From NCBI RefSeq assembly GCF_902459765.1, contig NZ_CABPSP010000015.1:124001-188000 (forward strand): DNA of 64,000 nt, read 5' to 3'. The notes under the pieces were generated by a model. That model did no database searches and had not been told where the DNA came from. It was given only the letters and a program-made list of their open reading frames with translations. This DNA comes from Pandoraea anapnoica (lineage in GTDB: Bacteria; Pseudomonadota; Gammaproteobacteria; Burkholderiales; Burkholderiaceae). Below, piece after piece: positions 52,925 to 63,161 of the stretch (its first letter is position 1; the number at the start of each line of letters is the position of its first letter). Both the position numbers and the translations under genes were made by a program.

Positions 52925-54259
52925 TCAACGCTGCCCCACACATAGGAACGGCTCCTGCCGAGCGTCAACCGCCCTGGCACGCGTGTCGTACATGTGCGCC
53001 CAGGTTTGCGCAGCCCACGTGCCGCCGAGGCGCTCCACCAGATGATCGCGTCGCGCCAGTAGCCGGGGTACGAGCGCATCCGGTTCGCAACACGCGGCGG
53101 CAGCGCCGGGTGAAGCACCGCACGCCGCGTCCCCGGCCCTCGCCACCGCATGCGCGCTTTGCGCCCACGGCCGAATGTCCTGCGCAGAAATCCGGCCCAG
53201 CCGGTAGGCCATTTCGGCCGCCAGCGCACGCACACCGACCGGGTTCTTCAATTCATCGTGCACCGTCTTGTTCGACGCATCACACGTGAGTCCCTTCAGA
53301 CGACGGACAAAGGGCGCGTAATGATCGCCATAGGGAAATGGCGAGAGATCCGCGAGCGCGTTAGTCGCAATCGTGTCGGTGAAGTCTGCCGCGTCGAAGT
53401 CGAGCGACATCGCATACGGCAGGTCGTTCTTGTCCCGCCAGACGCCGATGTTCTCCATGAAGACGTTGCACAGATCCCGGTTGCCGAGCCAGAGCGCGGC
53501 GACGTAGTGACGTTCGAGCGCACATTGAAAGACGTCCGGCAACGCGTGACAAAGCCGATGGCGCATGACATTGCGACGCGCCAGTGCATCGGCATACCCC
53601 TTCGCCGCCTCGCCGCTCAGCGCATGAAACGGCACGCCGTTGGATGCCACGAGCCCCGCCATCTGCCGCCCCGCAGCTGTCGCCTCGTCTCTCGCCAGTT
53701 GCAGCCGAGAAATGACGCCCGCGTCGGGTCCGTCGGCACCGGTTGCCCCTTCGAAGACGCGCCACGCATCGTCGCTCTCCAGCCAGACGCCGAGATCCTG
53801 ATAGCGGGACAGAAACGTCGTCGCCAGATAGACGCGCGCCGGGTCACGCGTCCCGTCGAACGCTTGCGAACACCCGCGCACCAGCATTGCCGTCGGCGTC
53901 GCCAGTCCCACCGCGCCGAAGAGTCGCGACGCCAGCCATGCCTGCGCGGCATGCCCCGCGCTCAGGCACGCCTTGACGACGTACTGAGGCATGTCCGCAT
54001 GCGGCGTGAGCGACATGCGGATGGCCGCGCCCGTGCTGCCCATCGGCATGGCATCGGTCACGCGCGTGGCGTTCGAGAAATCGTAGGGGCCGATGTCGGG
54101 CAATGACGCGCCACTGCCGTCGTGCCCGACGACCGCACCGAAGATGCCGTGCAGCCCGGCTTCGGGCAACAAGCCGGCGCGCCCGGTGGCGTGGCCGGTT
54201 AGCTTGTCGTGGCGGTGGTGATCGATGTCACTGTGAACGAGGAAAGTGTTGACCTGCAT
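52925..54259 (-). CDS. lipid/protein-kinase-like protein of unknown family
   Basis: 444 residues from the ATG at 54259 (GGGAG upstream; the open frame to 54406 lacks a start signal). A kinase-like layout is readable: a Gly-containing loop MGSTGAAIRMSL (73-84), Lys96 in QYVVKAC, the catalytic loop GNRDLCNVFMEN (259-270), which aligns with GDRHxxN of PI3K/PI4K-like kinases, and a metal motif SLDFDAAD (285-292) resembling the DFG. No signal peptide is visible. The active-site Asp of GDRH is Asn260 here, but Asp262 takes the next position, so activity is uncertain. A host-directed effector or a HipA-like kinase are the main alternatives. It lies alone between the LysR and DJ-1 genes. Confidence 0.55.
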   Translation of the reverse strand: MQVNTFLVHSDIDHHRHDKLTGHATGRAGLLPEAGLHGIFGAVVGHDGSGASLPDIGPYDFSNATRVTDAMPMGSTGAAIRMSLTPHADMPQYVVKACLSAGHAAQAWLASRLFGAVGLATPTAMLVRGCSQAFDGTRDPARVYLATTFLSRYQDLGVWLESDDAWRVFEGATGADGPDAGVISRLQLARDEATAAGRQMAGLVASNGVPFHALSGEAAKGYADALARRNVMRHRLCHALPDVFQCALERHYVAALWLGNRDLCNVFMENIGVWRDKNDLPYAMSLDFDAADFTDTIATNALADLSPFPYGDHYAPFVRRLKGLTCDASNKTVHDELKNPVGVRALAAEMAYRLGRISAQDIRPWAQSAHAVARAGDAACGASPGAAAACCEPDALVPRLLARRDHLVERLGGTWAAQTWAHMYDTRARAVDARQEPFLCVGQR

Positions 54260-54456
54260 CGCGACGCTCCCTGGTCGTGGCAGGGGGCCGAGGCGTGTGC
54301 GGACGCCGGCCTCCCTGGTTGAGACCGGCAATCTTGCTGCGGCGTCGGGCAGCCAGCTTTCGAAAATGAGGCAAGATCGGACGAATCCGCCGCACGTCTG
54401 CGGCAACGACCGCAGCGGCGGCGACGTCCGATAGCAGGTCCTGCTTTACGGCTGCA

Positions 54457-55038
54457 TTACAGCTCGATTTTCGTGCCGAGCACGGCGAGGAACTGTGCGA
54501 TCCAGGCGGGGTGCGCGGGCCACGCCGGGGCGGTGACGAGTTTGCCGTCGGTATGGGCGTCGTCGATGGCGATCTCCATGTACTTCCCGCCAGCCAGACG
54601 CACCTCCGGCGCACATGCCGGGTATGCCGAGCACTCGCGCCCTTCGATCACACCGGCTGCCGCGAGCAACTGCGCGCCGTGACAGATTGCGGCAATCGGC
54701 TTGTCGTTCTCGGCAAAGTGGCGCACGGCGGCGAGCACCTGCTCGTTGAGCCGCAGATACTCGGGGGCGCGGCCGCCGGGGATCACCAGCGCGTCGAAGT
54801 CCGCAGGCGAGAGACCATCGAACGTCGCATTGAGCGTGAAGTCGTGACCGCGTTTCTCGCTGTAGGTCTGATCGCCTTCGAAATCGTGAATCGCGGTGCG
54901 CACCTTGTCGCCCGCCTTCTTGCCAGGGCAGACGACTTCTACGCGATGCCCGACGGCCATCAGCGCCTGCACCGGCACCATCAGCTCGTAGTCTTCGACG
55001 TAGTCGCCCGCTAACACCAGAATCCGCTTCTTGCCCAT
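54457..55038 (-). CDS. DJ-1/PfpI family protein
   Basis: 193 residues. The nucleophile elbow [13 protein letters not shown] contains the conserved Cys; an acidic residue in [11 protein letters not shown] precedes it, as in PfpI/YhbO-type proteins. Members act as proteases, glyoxalases or isonitrile hydratases; here the activity cannot be chosen. GGAGAG-type sequence lies before the start. It ends 197 bases before the kinase-like gene. Confidence 0.85.
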   Translation of the reverse strand: MGKKRILVLAGDYVEDYELMVPVQALMAVGHRVEVVCPGKKAGDKVRTAIHDFEGDQTYSEKRGHDFTLNATFDGLSPADFDALVIPGGRAPEYLRLNEQVLAAVRHFAENDKPIAAICHGAQLLAAAGVIEGRECSAYPACAPEVRLAGGKYMEIAIDDAHTDGKLVTAPAWPAHPAWIAQFLAVLGTKIEL

Positions 55039-55137
55039 GTGACTCTCCGTTCAGAGAAAAAATGGAAGGGAAACAGCCCCTCCATGTTACTCAATTCCGG
55101 TGACGCACTTGAGACAGCATCGAACAACATCAGGACG

Positions 55138-55168
55138 AAAAAAAACCGCGTGCCGAAACACGCGGTGT
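55138..55168 (-). terminator. terminator of the boxC-boxB-boxA operon
   Basis: On the minus strand ACCGCGTG pairs with CACGCGGT, followed by eight T residues, 38 bases after the boxA stop. Confidence 0.85.
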
Positions 55169-55204
55169 TAAGTCGGCGCAAAACGCCGTCGGTCAATCGA
55201 TTCG

Positions 55205-56470
55205 TCAATAAGTTTCCAGATGCAGACGCCCTTCCGTCTTCATTCGTTGCCAGAGCGTCTGCCAGTCGAGACCGGCTTCACCGGCGATGGTCTGCAACAC
55301 TTGCAGCACGCCATCCTCCATACCCTTCAGCCCGCAGACATAGATGTACGTATGCTCGTGCCGCAGCAGCGCCGCCACATCCGCCGCCCGCTCGCGCATC
55401 GCATCCTGCACGTAGCGCTTGGGGCTTCCCGGCGTGCGCGAGAACGCGAGATTGGTATCGATGAAATCCTTCGGCAGATTGAGCAGCGGACCGAAGTACG
55501 GCAACTCGCCTTGCGTGCGCGCACCGAAGAACAGCATCAGCTTGCCTGTCGCGCCCTTCATGCGGCGACGACGGCGGTATTCGGTCATGGCGCGCATCGG
55601 CGCCGCGCCGGTGCCGGTGCAGATCATCAGAAGATGCGAGTCGGCGTGGTTCGGCATCAGGAACGTGCTGCCGAACGGCCCCATCACGTTGACCACATCA
55701 CCCTTCTTCAGATCGCACAGGTAGTTTGAGCAAACGCCGCCAACAGCCTGCCCCTGATGGTCCTTCGTCACGCGCTTCACCGTGAGCGCCAGGTTGTTGT
55801 ATCCCGGACGCTCCCCATCGCGCGGCGACGCAATCGAATACTGACGCGCATGGTGCGCACGTCCGTCAGCCGTCGTGCCAGGCGGGATGATGCCGATCGA
55901 CTGCCCTTCGAGCACCGGGAACGGTTGCTTGCCGAAGTCGAGCACGATGTGATGAATGTCGCTCTCGGTACTCGCGTCCGTCACGCGATAGTTGCCGACC
56001 ACCGTCGCCTGCACCGGGGCTTTGTGGTTGTAGAGGTTGACGTATGGCTTCGCGGCGGACCACGGCGGCACGACCGAGCCGCGCACCAGATCCGAGCCGC
56101 CGATGACGGGCTCCGACGAATCGGCAGAGGCACCCGACGCACCGCCAGCCGCGCCCTCCGAGGCCTCGCCGATCGTGCCTTGTCCGGCAAGCGCGTCGTC
56201 CTGCACGGGCAGTTCGTCCCACGTGAGCTGGTCGTCGACGGCGTAGGCCTCGGCTTTGAGCACGTCGCGCCAGTTGTCGATGGCCCCCGTCGGGCACGGC
56301 GAGATACACGCCATGCACCCATTGCACGTGTCCGCGCGCACGACGTAGTTGTTCTCGTCATGCGTGATCGCGTCGATCGGACACGTCTCCTCGCAGGTGT
56401 TGCAGCGAATGCAGATCTCCGGATCGATCAGATGCTGCTTCAGGACTTCGACCGGAACGGGGCCGTTCAT
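55205..56470 (-). CDS. boxA: benzoyl-CoA 2,3-epoxidase reductase component
   Basis: 421 residues from the ATG at 56470 (AAGGAGA upstream). The N-terminus carries two 4Fe-4S ferredoxin motifs: [12 protein letters not shown] and [13 protein letters not shown] ~60-residue Ala/Ser/Gly-rich linker leads to a ferredoxin-NADP reductase-type module with the FAD motif ARQYSIAS and the nucleotide motif [10 protein letters not shown]. It passes electrons from NADPH to BoxB. It is the last gene of boxC-boxB-boxA. Confidence 0.96.
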   Translation of the reverse strand: MNGPVPVEVLKQHLIDPEICIRCNTCEETCPIDAITHDENNYVVRADTCNGCMACISPCPTGAIDNWRDVLKAEAYAVDDQLTWDELPVQDDALAGQGTIGEASEGAAGGASGASADSSEPVIGGSDLVRGSVVPPWSAAKPYVNLYNHKAPVQATVVGNYRVTDASTESDIHHIVLDFGKQPFPVLEGQSIGIIPPGTTADGRAHHARQYSIASPRDGERPGYNNLALTVKRVTKDHQGQAVGGVCSNYLCDLKKGDVVNVMGPFGSTFLMPNHADSHLLMICTGTGAAPMRAMTEYRRRRRMKGATGKLMLFFGARTQGELPYFGPLLNLPKDFIDTNLAFSRTPGSPKRYVQDAMRERAADVAALLRHEHTYIYVCGLKGMEDGVLQVLQTIAGEAGLDWQTLWQRMKTEGRLHLETY

Positions 56471-56516
56471 GATGCTGTCTCCTTGTGGGGATGGCTCTTG
56501 CGGCCTTTCCAATGAC

Positions 56517-57944
56517 TTAGTTGAAACGCACGTACTCGAAATCGATGGGTTGACGGTTGATACCCAGCGGAGGCGGCGCAATCCAGTTGGCGAACTTGCC
56601 CGGCTCGGTCACCCGGCCCATCAGCGAAGCCACGTACGCACGGTCTTCCGACGTCGGCAGCCATTCGCGCTCATGTGCGGCCCACTCCGTCTCGCTCACA
56701 ACACGACCGTCCGGCGACACCCGCACGCCCGCGAACGTACCGATCTGACGATTGAACGCCTTGTGCGGCACCGTCAGGCGGAAGTCGATGCCAGCCTTCT
56801 CCAGTACCTTGTTCCAGCGATTCACACCCGCGACCGAATCCTTGATGTAGTCATCGCGCAGCACTTCGTTCATCGCATTGAGCATCGGTACTTCGCGCTC
56901 CACGAGCTTGCCGTTGTCGACATCGAGCAGACGGTACATCTGACCGTTCAGTTGATGGTCGTCGTCGCGCTTGCTCTCCTCATAACGCCCCTTGAGGCCC
57001 GAGCTATAAAAGATCGCCGCATTCGACGACTGGTCCGCGCCGAACAGATCGATCGTCACGGAGTAATGGAAGTTGATGTAGCGCTGGATCGTCGGCAGAT
57101 CGATGACGCCCGCCGCGCGCAGCTTCGAGACGTCGTCGGTCTTCAGTTCGTTCATCACCTGCGCCGTGCGGGCGATCACACGCGACACGCCCGATTCGCC
57201 CACGAACATGTGGTGCGCTTCTTCCGTGAGCATGAACTTGGTGGTGCGGGCCAGCGGATCGAAGCCCGACTCAGCCAGTGCGGACAACTGGAACTTACCG
57301 TCGCGGTCCGTGAAGTACGTGAACATGTAGAACGCGAGCCAGTCCGGCGTCTTCTCGTTGAACGCACCGAGAATGCGGGGATTGTCCTCGTCGCCCGAGC
57401 GGCGGCCGAGCAGCGCTTCGGCTTCTTCACGGCCGTCGCGGCCAAAGTAGCGATGCAGCAGGTAGACCATCGCCCACAGGTGGCGGCCTTCTTCCACGTT
57501 CACCTGGAACAGGTTGCGCAGGTCGTACATGGACGGTGCGGTCAGCCCGAGGTGACGCTGCTGTTCCACCGATGCCGGTTCCGTGTCGCCCTGCGTGACG
57601 ATGATGCGGCGCAGGTTCGCACGATGCTCGCCCGGCACTTCCTGCCATGCGGCTTCGCCCTTGTGCTCGCCGAAGTGGATCTTGCGATCGGACTCGCCCG
57701 GCGTGAGAAAAATGCCCCAGCGATAGTCCGGCATCTTCACGTGATCGAAGTGCGCCCAGCCGCTCGGATCGACGCTCACGGCCGTGCGCAGATACACGTC
57801 GAAACCATGCGAGCCTTCCGGCCCCATGTCGCCCCACCAGGACAGAAAGTTAGGCTGCCATTGTTCGAGCGCGCGTTGCAGCGTGCGGTCGTCCGACAGG
57901 TTGACGTTGTTGGGGATCTTCTCGCTGTAGTTGATCGAAGCCAT
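56517..57944 (-). CDS. boxB: benzoyl-CoA 2,3-epoxidase oxygenase component
   Basis: 475 residues. The di-iron ligands of characterised BoxB can be placed with a two-residue offset: Glu122, Glu152, His155, Asp213, Glu242 and His245 ([15 protein letters not shown]). With BoxA it converts benzoyl-CoA to 2,3-epoxybenzoyl-CoA using O2. Only the boxB-boxC gap contains anything odd (a run of ten G at 57998-58007). Confidence 0.97.
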   Translation of the reverse strand: MASINYSEKIPNNVNLSDDRTLQRALEQWQPNFLSWWGDMGPEGSHGFDVYLRTAVSVDPSGWAHFDHVKMPDYRWGIFLTPGESDRKIHFGEHKGEAAWQEVPGEHRANLRRIIVTQGDTEPASVEQQRHLGLTAPSMYDLRNLFQVNVEEGRHLWAMVYLLHRYFGRDGREEAEALLGRRSGDEDNPRILGAFNEKTPDWLAFYMFTYFTDRDGKFQLSALAESGFDPLARTTKFMLTEEAHHMFVGESGVSRVIARTAQVMNELKTDDVSKLRAAGVIDLPTIQRYINFHYSVTIDLFGADQSSNAAIFYSSGLKGRYEESKRDDDHQLNGQMYRLLDVDNGKLVEREVPMLNAMNEVLRDDYIKDSVAGVNRWNKVLEKAGIDFRLTVPHKAFNRQIGTFAGVRVSPDGRVVSETEWAAHEREWLPTSEDRAYVASLMGRVTEPGKFANWIAPPPLGINRQPIDFEYVRFN

Positions 57945-58037
57945 CGTGGGAATCCTCGTGTCTCGTACGTGTTCTATAGAAACGTTTGATCGGGTGCGGG
58001 GGGGGGGTGACTGCCGCCGCCCACCCCTGCGAATTCG

Positions 58038-59693
58038 TCAGACGCGGTTCAGATCGAACTGCGCCTTGTTGCCCTTGCCGTAGACCTTGAGCGCGCCCTT
58101 CTCGCCCACCGCGTTCGGACGAATGAAGATCCAGTTCTGCCATGCCGACAGACGGCCGAAGATGCGCGTGTTCATCGTCTCTTTACCGTTGAAGCGCAGG
58201 TTGGCTTCCATGCCGGTGAGCGCATCGGGCGACATCGCCGCACGCTCCTCGATGGCGATACGAATTTCGTCCGGCCAGTCGAGATCGTCGACGGCGGCCG
58301 TGACCAGCCCCAGACGCTCGGCTTCGTCCGGACGCACCGGGCGGCCAATGGTGGCGCGAACGGCGTCCAGCTCGGCAGCGTCTTCGTAAAAACGGCGTGC
58401 GAGACGCGACTGATCGGTGACCATCGGCAGCAGGCCGAAATTGATTTCGCTCAGCGTGATGGTCGGTTCGTCTTCCTCGCTTGCCGGGAGCGCGGCCATG
58501 TACGTGCGGTCGGCGGCGAAAGCAAATTCGGCGAGCGTGCCGGTAAAGCACGAATCCGGCTCGATCAGCGCGAACAGCGAGCGCGACGACACATCGATAC
58601 GGGCGAACGTGCGACGCAGCATGCCGAGCGTTTCACGCACGAACCAGTGATCCTGATGCGCGAGCAGCGACGCATCGGCGGTCAGCACATGCTTCGCGTC
58701 GCCTTCGGTGCGCAGCAGCCACGTGCCGATGTCGAGTTCGTTGGTGCGCAGGTTGAGAATCGCGTCGTCGAGTTCGCGCGCCATCTTCAGCGGCCACCAG
58801 TTGATGCCCGCCGCTTCGATACCGGCGATGTCGCTCGGCGGCGCAGACTTCGGTGCCTTCACGGTCAGGCTTGCGGTGCGATTGGCGCGGTCGATTTCAA
58901 CGTCGACGAATTCGTAACGGATGGCATCCGGCTCGTCAGTGCGTTCGATGCGCGTGAGCGTCACGCCCTTGCCGCCCGGACGATGGCTGTCTTGCGCCAG
59001 TTCCTGCGCACGCGCAGCCACGGCCTGCGCGAACTGCGCGGGCTTGACCACTTCGTCGACCAGACGCCATTGCTTGGCGCGCTCGCCGCGAATGCCTTCG
59101 ACGATGGTGCAGAAGATATCGGCGCGGTCGTTGCGCACATGACGCTTGTCCGTCAGACGCGTCAGACCGCCGGTGCCCGGCAGCACGCCCAGCAGCGGCA
59201 CTTCCGGCAGTGCAACCGACGACGAACGGTCGTCCACCAGATAGATCTCGTCGCACGCCAGCGCGAGCTCGTAACCGCCGCCGGCGCACGCGCCGTTCAC
59301 GGCGGCAATAAACTTCAGGCCCGAATGACGGCTGGAGTCTTCAAGACCGTTACGCGTTTCGTTGGTGAATTTGCAGAAGTTGACCTTCCACGCATGCGAG
59401 GAGAGACCCAGCATGAAGATGTTCGCGCCCGAGCAGAAGACACGGTCCTTGGCACTCGTGACCACCACTGTCTTCACTTCCGGATGTTCGAACCGGATGC
59501 GCTGGACGGCATCGTGCAATTCGATGTCCACGCCCAGATCGTACGAATTGAGCTTGAGCTTGTAGCCCTCGCGAATACCGCCGTCTTCCGCGATGTCAAT
59601 GGCCAGTGTGGCCACCGAGCCGTCGAAGGTCAGCTTCCAGTGCTTGTACTGCGTGGGGTCCGTACGGTAGTCGACGTGGGGTTTGCCGAACAT
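58038..59693 (-). CDS. boxC: 2,3-epoxybenzoyl-CoA dihydrolase
   Basis: 551 residues from the ATG at 59693 (GGAGG upstream). It belongs to the crotonase superfamily: SGANIFMLG and AAVNGACAGGGYELALACDE are the oxyanion/CoA region. The long C-terminal half is typical of BoxC. It opens the epoxide ring hydrolytically to 3,4-dehydroadipyl-CoA semialdehyde and formate. It is the first gene of the leftward operon, behind a BoxR-type operator. Confidence 0.97.
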   Translation of the reverse strand: MFGKPHVDYRTDPTQYKHWKLTFDGSVATLAIDIAEDGGIREGYKLKLNSYDLGVDIELHDAVQRIRFEHPEVKTVVVTSAKDRVFCSGANIFMLGLSSHAWKVNFCKFTNETRNGLEDSSRHSGLKFIAAVNGACAGGGYELALACDEIYLVDDRSSSVALPEVPLLGVLPGTGGLTRLTDKRHVRNDRADIFCTIVEGIRGERAKQWRLVDEVVKPAQFAQAVAARAQELAQDSHRPGGKGVTLTRIERTDEPDAIRYEFVDVEIDRANRTASLTVKAPKSAPPSDIAGIEAAGINWWPLKMARELDDAILNLRTNELDIGTWLLRTEGDAKHVLTADASLLAHQDHWFVRETLGMLRRTFARIDVSSRSLFALIEPDSCFTGTLAEFAFAADRTYMAALPASEEDEPTITLSEINFGLLPMVTDQSRLARRFYEDAAELDAVRATIGRPVRPDEAERLGLVTAAVDDLDWPDEIRIAIEERAAMSPDALTGMEANLRFNGKETMNTRIFGRLSAWQNWIFIRPNAVGEKGALKVYGKGNKAQFDLNRV

Positions 59694-59728
59694 GATTGCC
59701 TCCAACTCGAATAATGATCTTGTTGAAT

Positions 59729-59742
59729 TGCAATATAGTGCA
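59729..59742. promoter_or_regulatory. BoxR-type operator before boxC
   Basis: TGCA, six bases (ATATAG), TGCA at 59729-59742. This matches the TGCA-N6-TGCA operator reported for BoxR of Azoarcus. It lies 36 bases upstream of boxC, overlapping the likely promoter. Confidence 0.75.
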
Positions 59743-59805
59743 GCACAAACCCGTCGTCAATCATTTACCCAAATAAAAATGAATTATTTTGCAGAATGCA
59801 GCCCA

Positions 59806-60720
59806 TTAATCGGATGACAACTGCACTGCCAGGCGTCCGCGCAGCTGCAGATAGGCGTCCGCGAGCGCCCGCCCACCGGTGTCGAAGCTCATGTCGGCCT
59901 TAGCATAGAAGTCCTGACGCCCGGCCAGAATGCGCTTGAGGTCGTCCATCGCTTCCGCATTGCCCGACATCGGCCGCAGATCGCCCTGTGCCACCACGCG
60001 CTTCATATGTTCCTCGGGCGACGCTTGCAGCCACACCGTATAGCAGTGGGTCAGCAGGAAATTGAATGTGGCGGCGTCGCTGACGATACCGCCCGGCGAA
60101 GCGATCACGGCACGCGGATGCTCGGCCACCACGGCTTCCAGTGCGCGCAGCTCGTAGCGACGATAGGCGCTCGCGCCATACAGCGAATAGATCTCCGACG
60201 GCGGGCAGCCCGCCAGTTGTTCGATCACGCGATTGAGTTCGACGAACGGCACGTGCATGTCGTCTGCGAGCATGCGGCCCAGCGTCGACTTGCCTGCGCC
60301 GCGCAGGCCGATCAGCGCGATGCGCCCACGCCGGTCGGGGTCTCGCTCGCTACCGGCGAAGAGTTCGCTCAACGCCTGACGCGCGCGCGTCAGTGCCTCG
60401 CCATCGCGCCCGTGCAGGATCTCGCGAATCAGCAGCCACTCGGCGGACGACGTGGTTTCGTCGCCCACGATCTCGGCCAATGTGCAATTTAGTGCCTGTG
60501 CGAGCTGACGCAGGAACAGCACGGAGGCATTTCCCACGCCCGACTCCAGATTGGCGACGTGACGCTCGGAGACTCCGGCATCGAGCGCCAGCGCCTTACG
60601 GGTCAGGCCACGACGGGCACGCAGTGTCCGAACCCGCTCGCCCAGTGCGACCAGAAACGGGTCTTTCTCGCCAGCGCCTCGCGCCGTCGGCACCCCATCG
60701 GCTTGCGCACTCTTATTCAT
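59806..60720 (-). CDS. boxR: BoxR, benzoyl-CoA-responsive repressor
   Basis: 304 residues from the ATG at 60720. The N-terminal XRE HTH (RRGLTRKALALDAGVSERHV, residues ~45-75) is joined to a C-terminal shikimate-kinase-like domain with a Walker A motif (GLRGAGKST) near residue 165. This HTH/shikimate-kinase fusion is the hallmark of BoxR, which binds benzoyl-CoA and releases the box promoters. It is between the two transcription units it should control. Confidence 0.96.
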   Translation of the reverse strand: MNKSAQADGVPTARGAGEKDPFLVALGERVRTLRARRGLTRKALALDAGVSERHVANLESGVGNASVLFLRQLAQALNCTLAEIVGDETTSSAEWLLIREILHGRDGEALTRARQALSELFAGSERDPDRRGRIALIGLRGAGKSTLGRMLADDMHVPFVELNRVIEQLAGCPPSEIYSLYGASAYRRYELRALEAVVAEHPRAVIASPGGIVSDAATFNFLLTHCYTVWLQASPEEHMKRVVAQGDLRPMSGNAEAMDDLKRILAGRQDFYAKADMSFDTGGRALADAYLQLRGRLAVQLSSD

Positions 60721-60760
60721 CGAATGAGATCCTTGAAGCAGGTAACATGTAATATATTGC

Positions 60761-60789
60761 TTGACAGCCAAATTTGCATGCTCTAATTT
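60761..60789 (+). promoter_or_regulatory. candidate promoter of the rightward box genes
   Basis: TTGACA (60761-60766), a 17-bp spacer and TAATTT (60784-60789). The spacer contains TGCATGC, which includes one TGCA half-site; no second half at the N6 distance is seen. Confidence 0.5.
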
Positions 60790-60838
60790 TCACCATGCGT
60801 CGGTAAAAAAGCAAACACGACGTCCCCAGGAGACATGG

Positions 60839-61309
60839 ATGGATGTGCCCCAATTTCAGGCGCTGATCGCCGACGTGACACGTCAGCTCGACGGTCGGCC
60901 TCTAGACGGCTTGCTCGCCGACTGGCTCAACGCCAATTACGGCGCGGGCTCCCCAGGTTACGAAGCCCTCATCGACGCCTGCCGCACCGGCGTGGCCGAG
61001 GGCTGGCTGTGCAATCGCGAAGGCGGCGGCATTCGCTACGGCCGCGTCATCAAACCCACGTCCGACACGCACGGCTTTTCCGTGGACGTCGTCGACATGG
61101 CCGATCTGGCCGGACCGCACCACGTGCATCCCAATGGCGAAATCGATCTGATCATGCCGCTCACGCCGGGCGCGACGTTCGACGGGCACCCTGCCGGATG
61201 GTGCGTGTACGGCCCGGGCACCGCGCATCGGCCGACAGTGGCGAGCGGTCGTGCCCTCGTGCTGTATCTGTTGCCCGAAGGCGCTATCGAATTTACGCGC
61301 AGCGCCTGA
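60839..61309 (+). CDS. DUF4863 family protein (4-hydroxylaminobenzoate lyase-like)
   Basis: 156 residues from the ATG at 60839; an overlapping ATG at 60835 is in another frame. AGGAGA is upstream. The fold looks cupin-like, with HHVHPNGEIDLIMPL and a later TAHRP. The family includes PnbB, 4-hydroxylaminobenzoate lyase. Here it is the first gene of the rightward box operon, so it may act on benzoate-pathway compounds such as substituted or CoA-bound benzoates. Its precise role is not known. Confidence 0.7.
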   Translation: MDVPQFQALIADVTRQLDGRPLDGLLADWLNANYGAGSPGYEALIDACRTGVAEGWLCNREGGGIRYGRVIKPTSDTHGFSVDVVDMADLAGPHHVHPNGEIDLIMPLTPGATFDGHPAGWCVYGPGTAHRPTVASGRALVLYLLPEGAIEFTRSA

Positions 61310-61351
61310 GACGGGCGCGCCCCGGCTTCCCTGCTTGATTCAACCCGGTTG

Positions 61352-62938
61352 ATGGATATGAGTACCCTTGCCTTGCTGGAAAACTATGTCGCTGGCCAAT
61401 GGGTGGCCGGTGGCGGTGAGCGCACCGCGCTGACCGATCCCGTGACGGGCGACACGCTCGCCTTCGTATCGAGTGCCGGTCTCGATCTCGACGCCGCGTT
61501 CGCCTTCGCGCGCGAGACAGCCGGTCCGGCGCTGCGTGCGCTGTCGTACGGCGAACGGGCGCAGCGTCTCTCGCAGATCGTCGCCACGTTGCAGGCGAAT
61601 CGAGACGATTACTACGCCATCGCGACGGCTAATTCAGGCACGGTCGCCACCGACTCCGCAGTCGACATCGACGGCGCGATTTACACGCTGTCGACCTACG
61701 CGAAGCTGGGTGCGTCACTGGGCGATGCGCACACGCTGCTCGATGGTGCGGCCGTGCCGCTCGCCAAAGACGCCTCGTTTGCCGTGCGTCACGTCTTCCG
61801 CCCCACGCCGGGCGTGGCCCTCTTCATCAACGCCTTCAACTTCCCCGCGTGGGGTCTCTGGGAGAAGGCAGCGGGTGCGTTGCTGGCGGGGGTGCCCGTG
61901 ATCGTAAAACCGGCGACGTCAACCGCGTGGCTCACGCAGCGCATGGTGGCCGATGTCGTCGCCGCAGGCATTCTGCCGCCGGGCAGCCTGTCGGTGATCT
62001 GCGGCAGCGCCGCCGGACTGCTCGACCGCATTGGACCGTTCGATGTGGTCTCGTTCACCGGCTCGGCGGACACCGCCGCCACGTTGCGCGCACATCCCGC
62101 CTTCACCGAACGTTCCGCGCGCATCAACGTGGAAGCCGACAGCCTGAACAGCGCCATCCTTCTGCCGGACGCCGCGCCGGGCACCGCAGCCTTCGATCAG
62201 TTCGTGCGCGAAGTGGCGCGTGAGATGACGGTCAAGTCGGGACAGAAGTGCACGGCGATTCGTCGCGCGATGGTACCGGTCGAGCATTTCGACGCAGCAG
62301 CCGCCGCCATTGCCGAGCGACTGGCGAAGACGGTCGTCGGCAACCCGCGCAACGAGACCGTGAAGATGGGTTCGCTCGTAAGCGCTGTGCAAAAGCGGGC
62401 GGTGCTCGACGGCATCGCGCATTTGCAGGCCGAAGCCGAAACGCTCTATGACGGAAATCGCGACGTCACCTTCGTCGATGTTGACGCGAATAGCGCCTGT
62501 GTCGCACCCGTGTTGCTGGGCCTGCGCGAGGGTGCGGCAGGCAAGCGCGTGCACGACACCGAGGTCTTCGGCCCGGTGGCGACGCTCGTCGGTTATCGCG
62601 ATATAGACGAAGCCGTCATGCTCGCCAAACGCGGTCAGGGGTCGCTGGTTGTCTCGCTGTACAGCAACGACGCCGTCGCCATGCGCGCGCCCGCCCTCGC
62701 GCTGGCCGACGCGCACGGTCGCGTTCATGCCGTCGATCCGTCGGTCGCGAAGACGCAGACGGGTCACGGCAACGTCATGCCGCAGTCGCTGCACGGTGGC
62801 CCGGGACGCGCCGGTGGAGGCGAAGAACTCGGTGGCCTGCGCGCGCTGCGCTTCTATCACGTACGCTCGGCCATTCAGGGGCCTGCCGCCCTCGTCGAAG
62901 CGCTGACGCAGGACGCCGTCGAACTGCCGAAGTCATAA
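61352..62938 (+). CDS. boxD: 3,4-dehydroadipyl-CoA semialdehyde dehydrogenase
   Basis: 528 residues from the ATG at 61352 (61358 is an alternative). It is an aldehyde dehydrogenase of the PaaZ/BoxD group: NAFNFPAWGLWEK, catalytic Glu region NVEADSLNSAIL, and KSGQKCTAIRR with the nucleophilic Cys. It oxidises the BoxC product to 3,4-dehydroadipyl-CoA with NADP+. The following gene, 223 bases on, is the benzoate-CoA ligase. Confidence 0.93.
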   Translation: MDMSTLALLENYVAGQWVAGGGERTALTDPVTGDTLAFVSSAGLDLDAAFAFARETAGPALRALSYGERAQRLSQIVATLQANRDDYYAIATANSGTVATDSAVDIDGAIYTLSTYAKLGASLGDAHTLLDGAAVPLAKDASFAVRHVFRPTPGVALFINAFNFPAWGLWEKAAGALLAGVPVIVKPATSTAWLTQRMVADVVAAGILPPGSLSVICGSAAGLLDRIGPFDVVSFTGSADTAATLRAHPAFTERSARINVEADSLNSAILLPDAAPGTAAFDQFVREVAREMTVKSGQKCTAIRRAMVPVEHFDAAAAAIAERLAKTVVGNPRNETVKMGSLVSAVQKRAVLDGIAHLQAEAETLYDGNRDVTFVDVDANSACVAPVLLGLREGAAGKRVHDTEVFGPVATLVGYRDIDEAVMLAKRGQGSLVVSLYSNDAVAMRAPALALADAHGRVHAVDPSVAKTQTGHGNVMPQSLHGGPGRAGGGEELGGLRALRFYHVRSAIQGPAALVEALTQDAVELPKS

Positions 62939-63161
62939 CGTCGCAAACACGCTACGCATCAACACCCGATTGACACCGATGGCGGACGTAGCCACCGCCG
63001 CGTCCGCCATCAACACCGTTTTACGCCAGCCGTAGAAGTCGCAAGCCGTCGCAGTCAAGGTGATTCAAAGAGGCGCCGTCAGAGCGCTGAAAAGAACTCA
63101 CGCCACGCGTGCCGCGCCCGTTGGAGTGCGCTGTGCCGCGTGGTGATCCACCGGAGGCAAC

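Noticed and set aside
59790-59800. TGCA-N3-TGCA considered as a second BoxR site
   Set aside because: Spacing is three bases, not six, and it lies at the end of boxR's coding region side.
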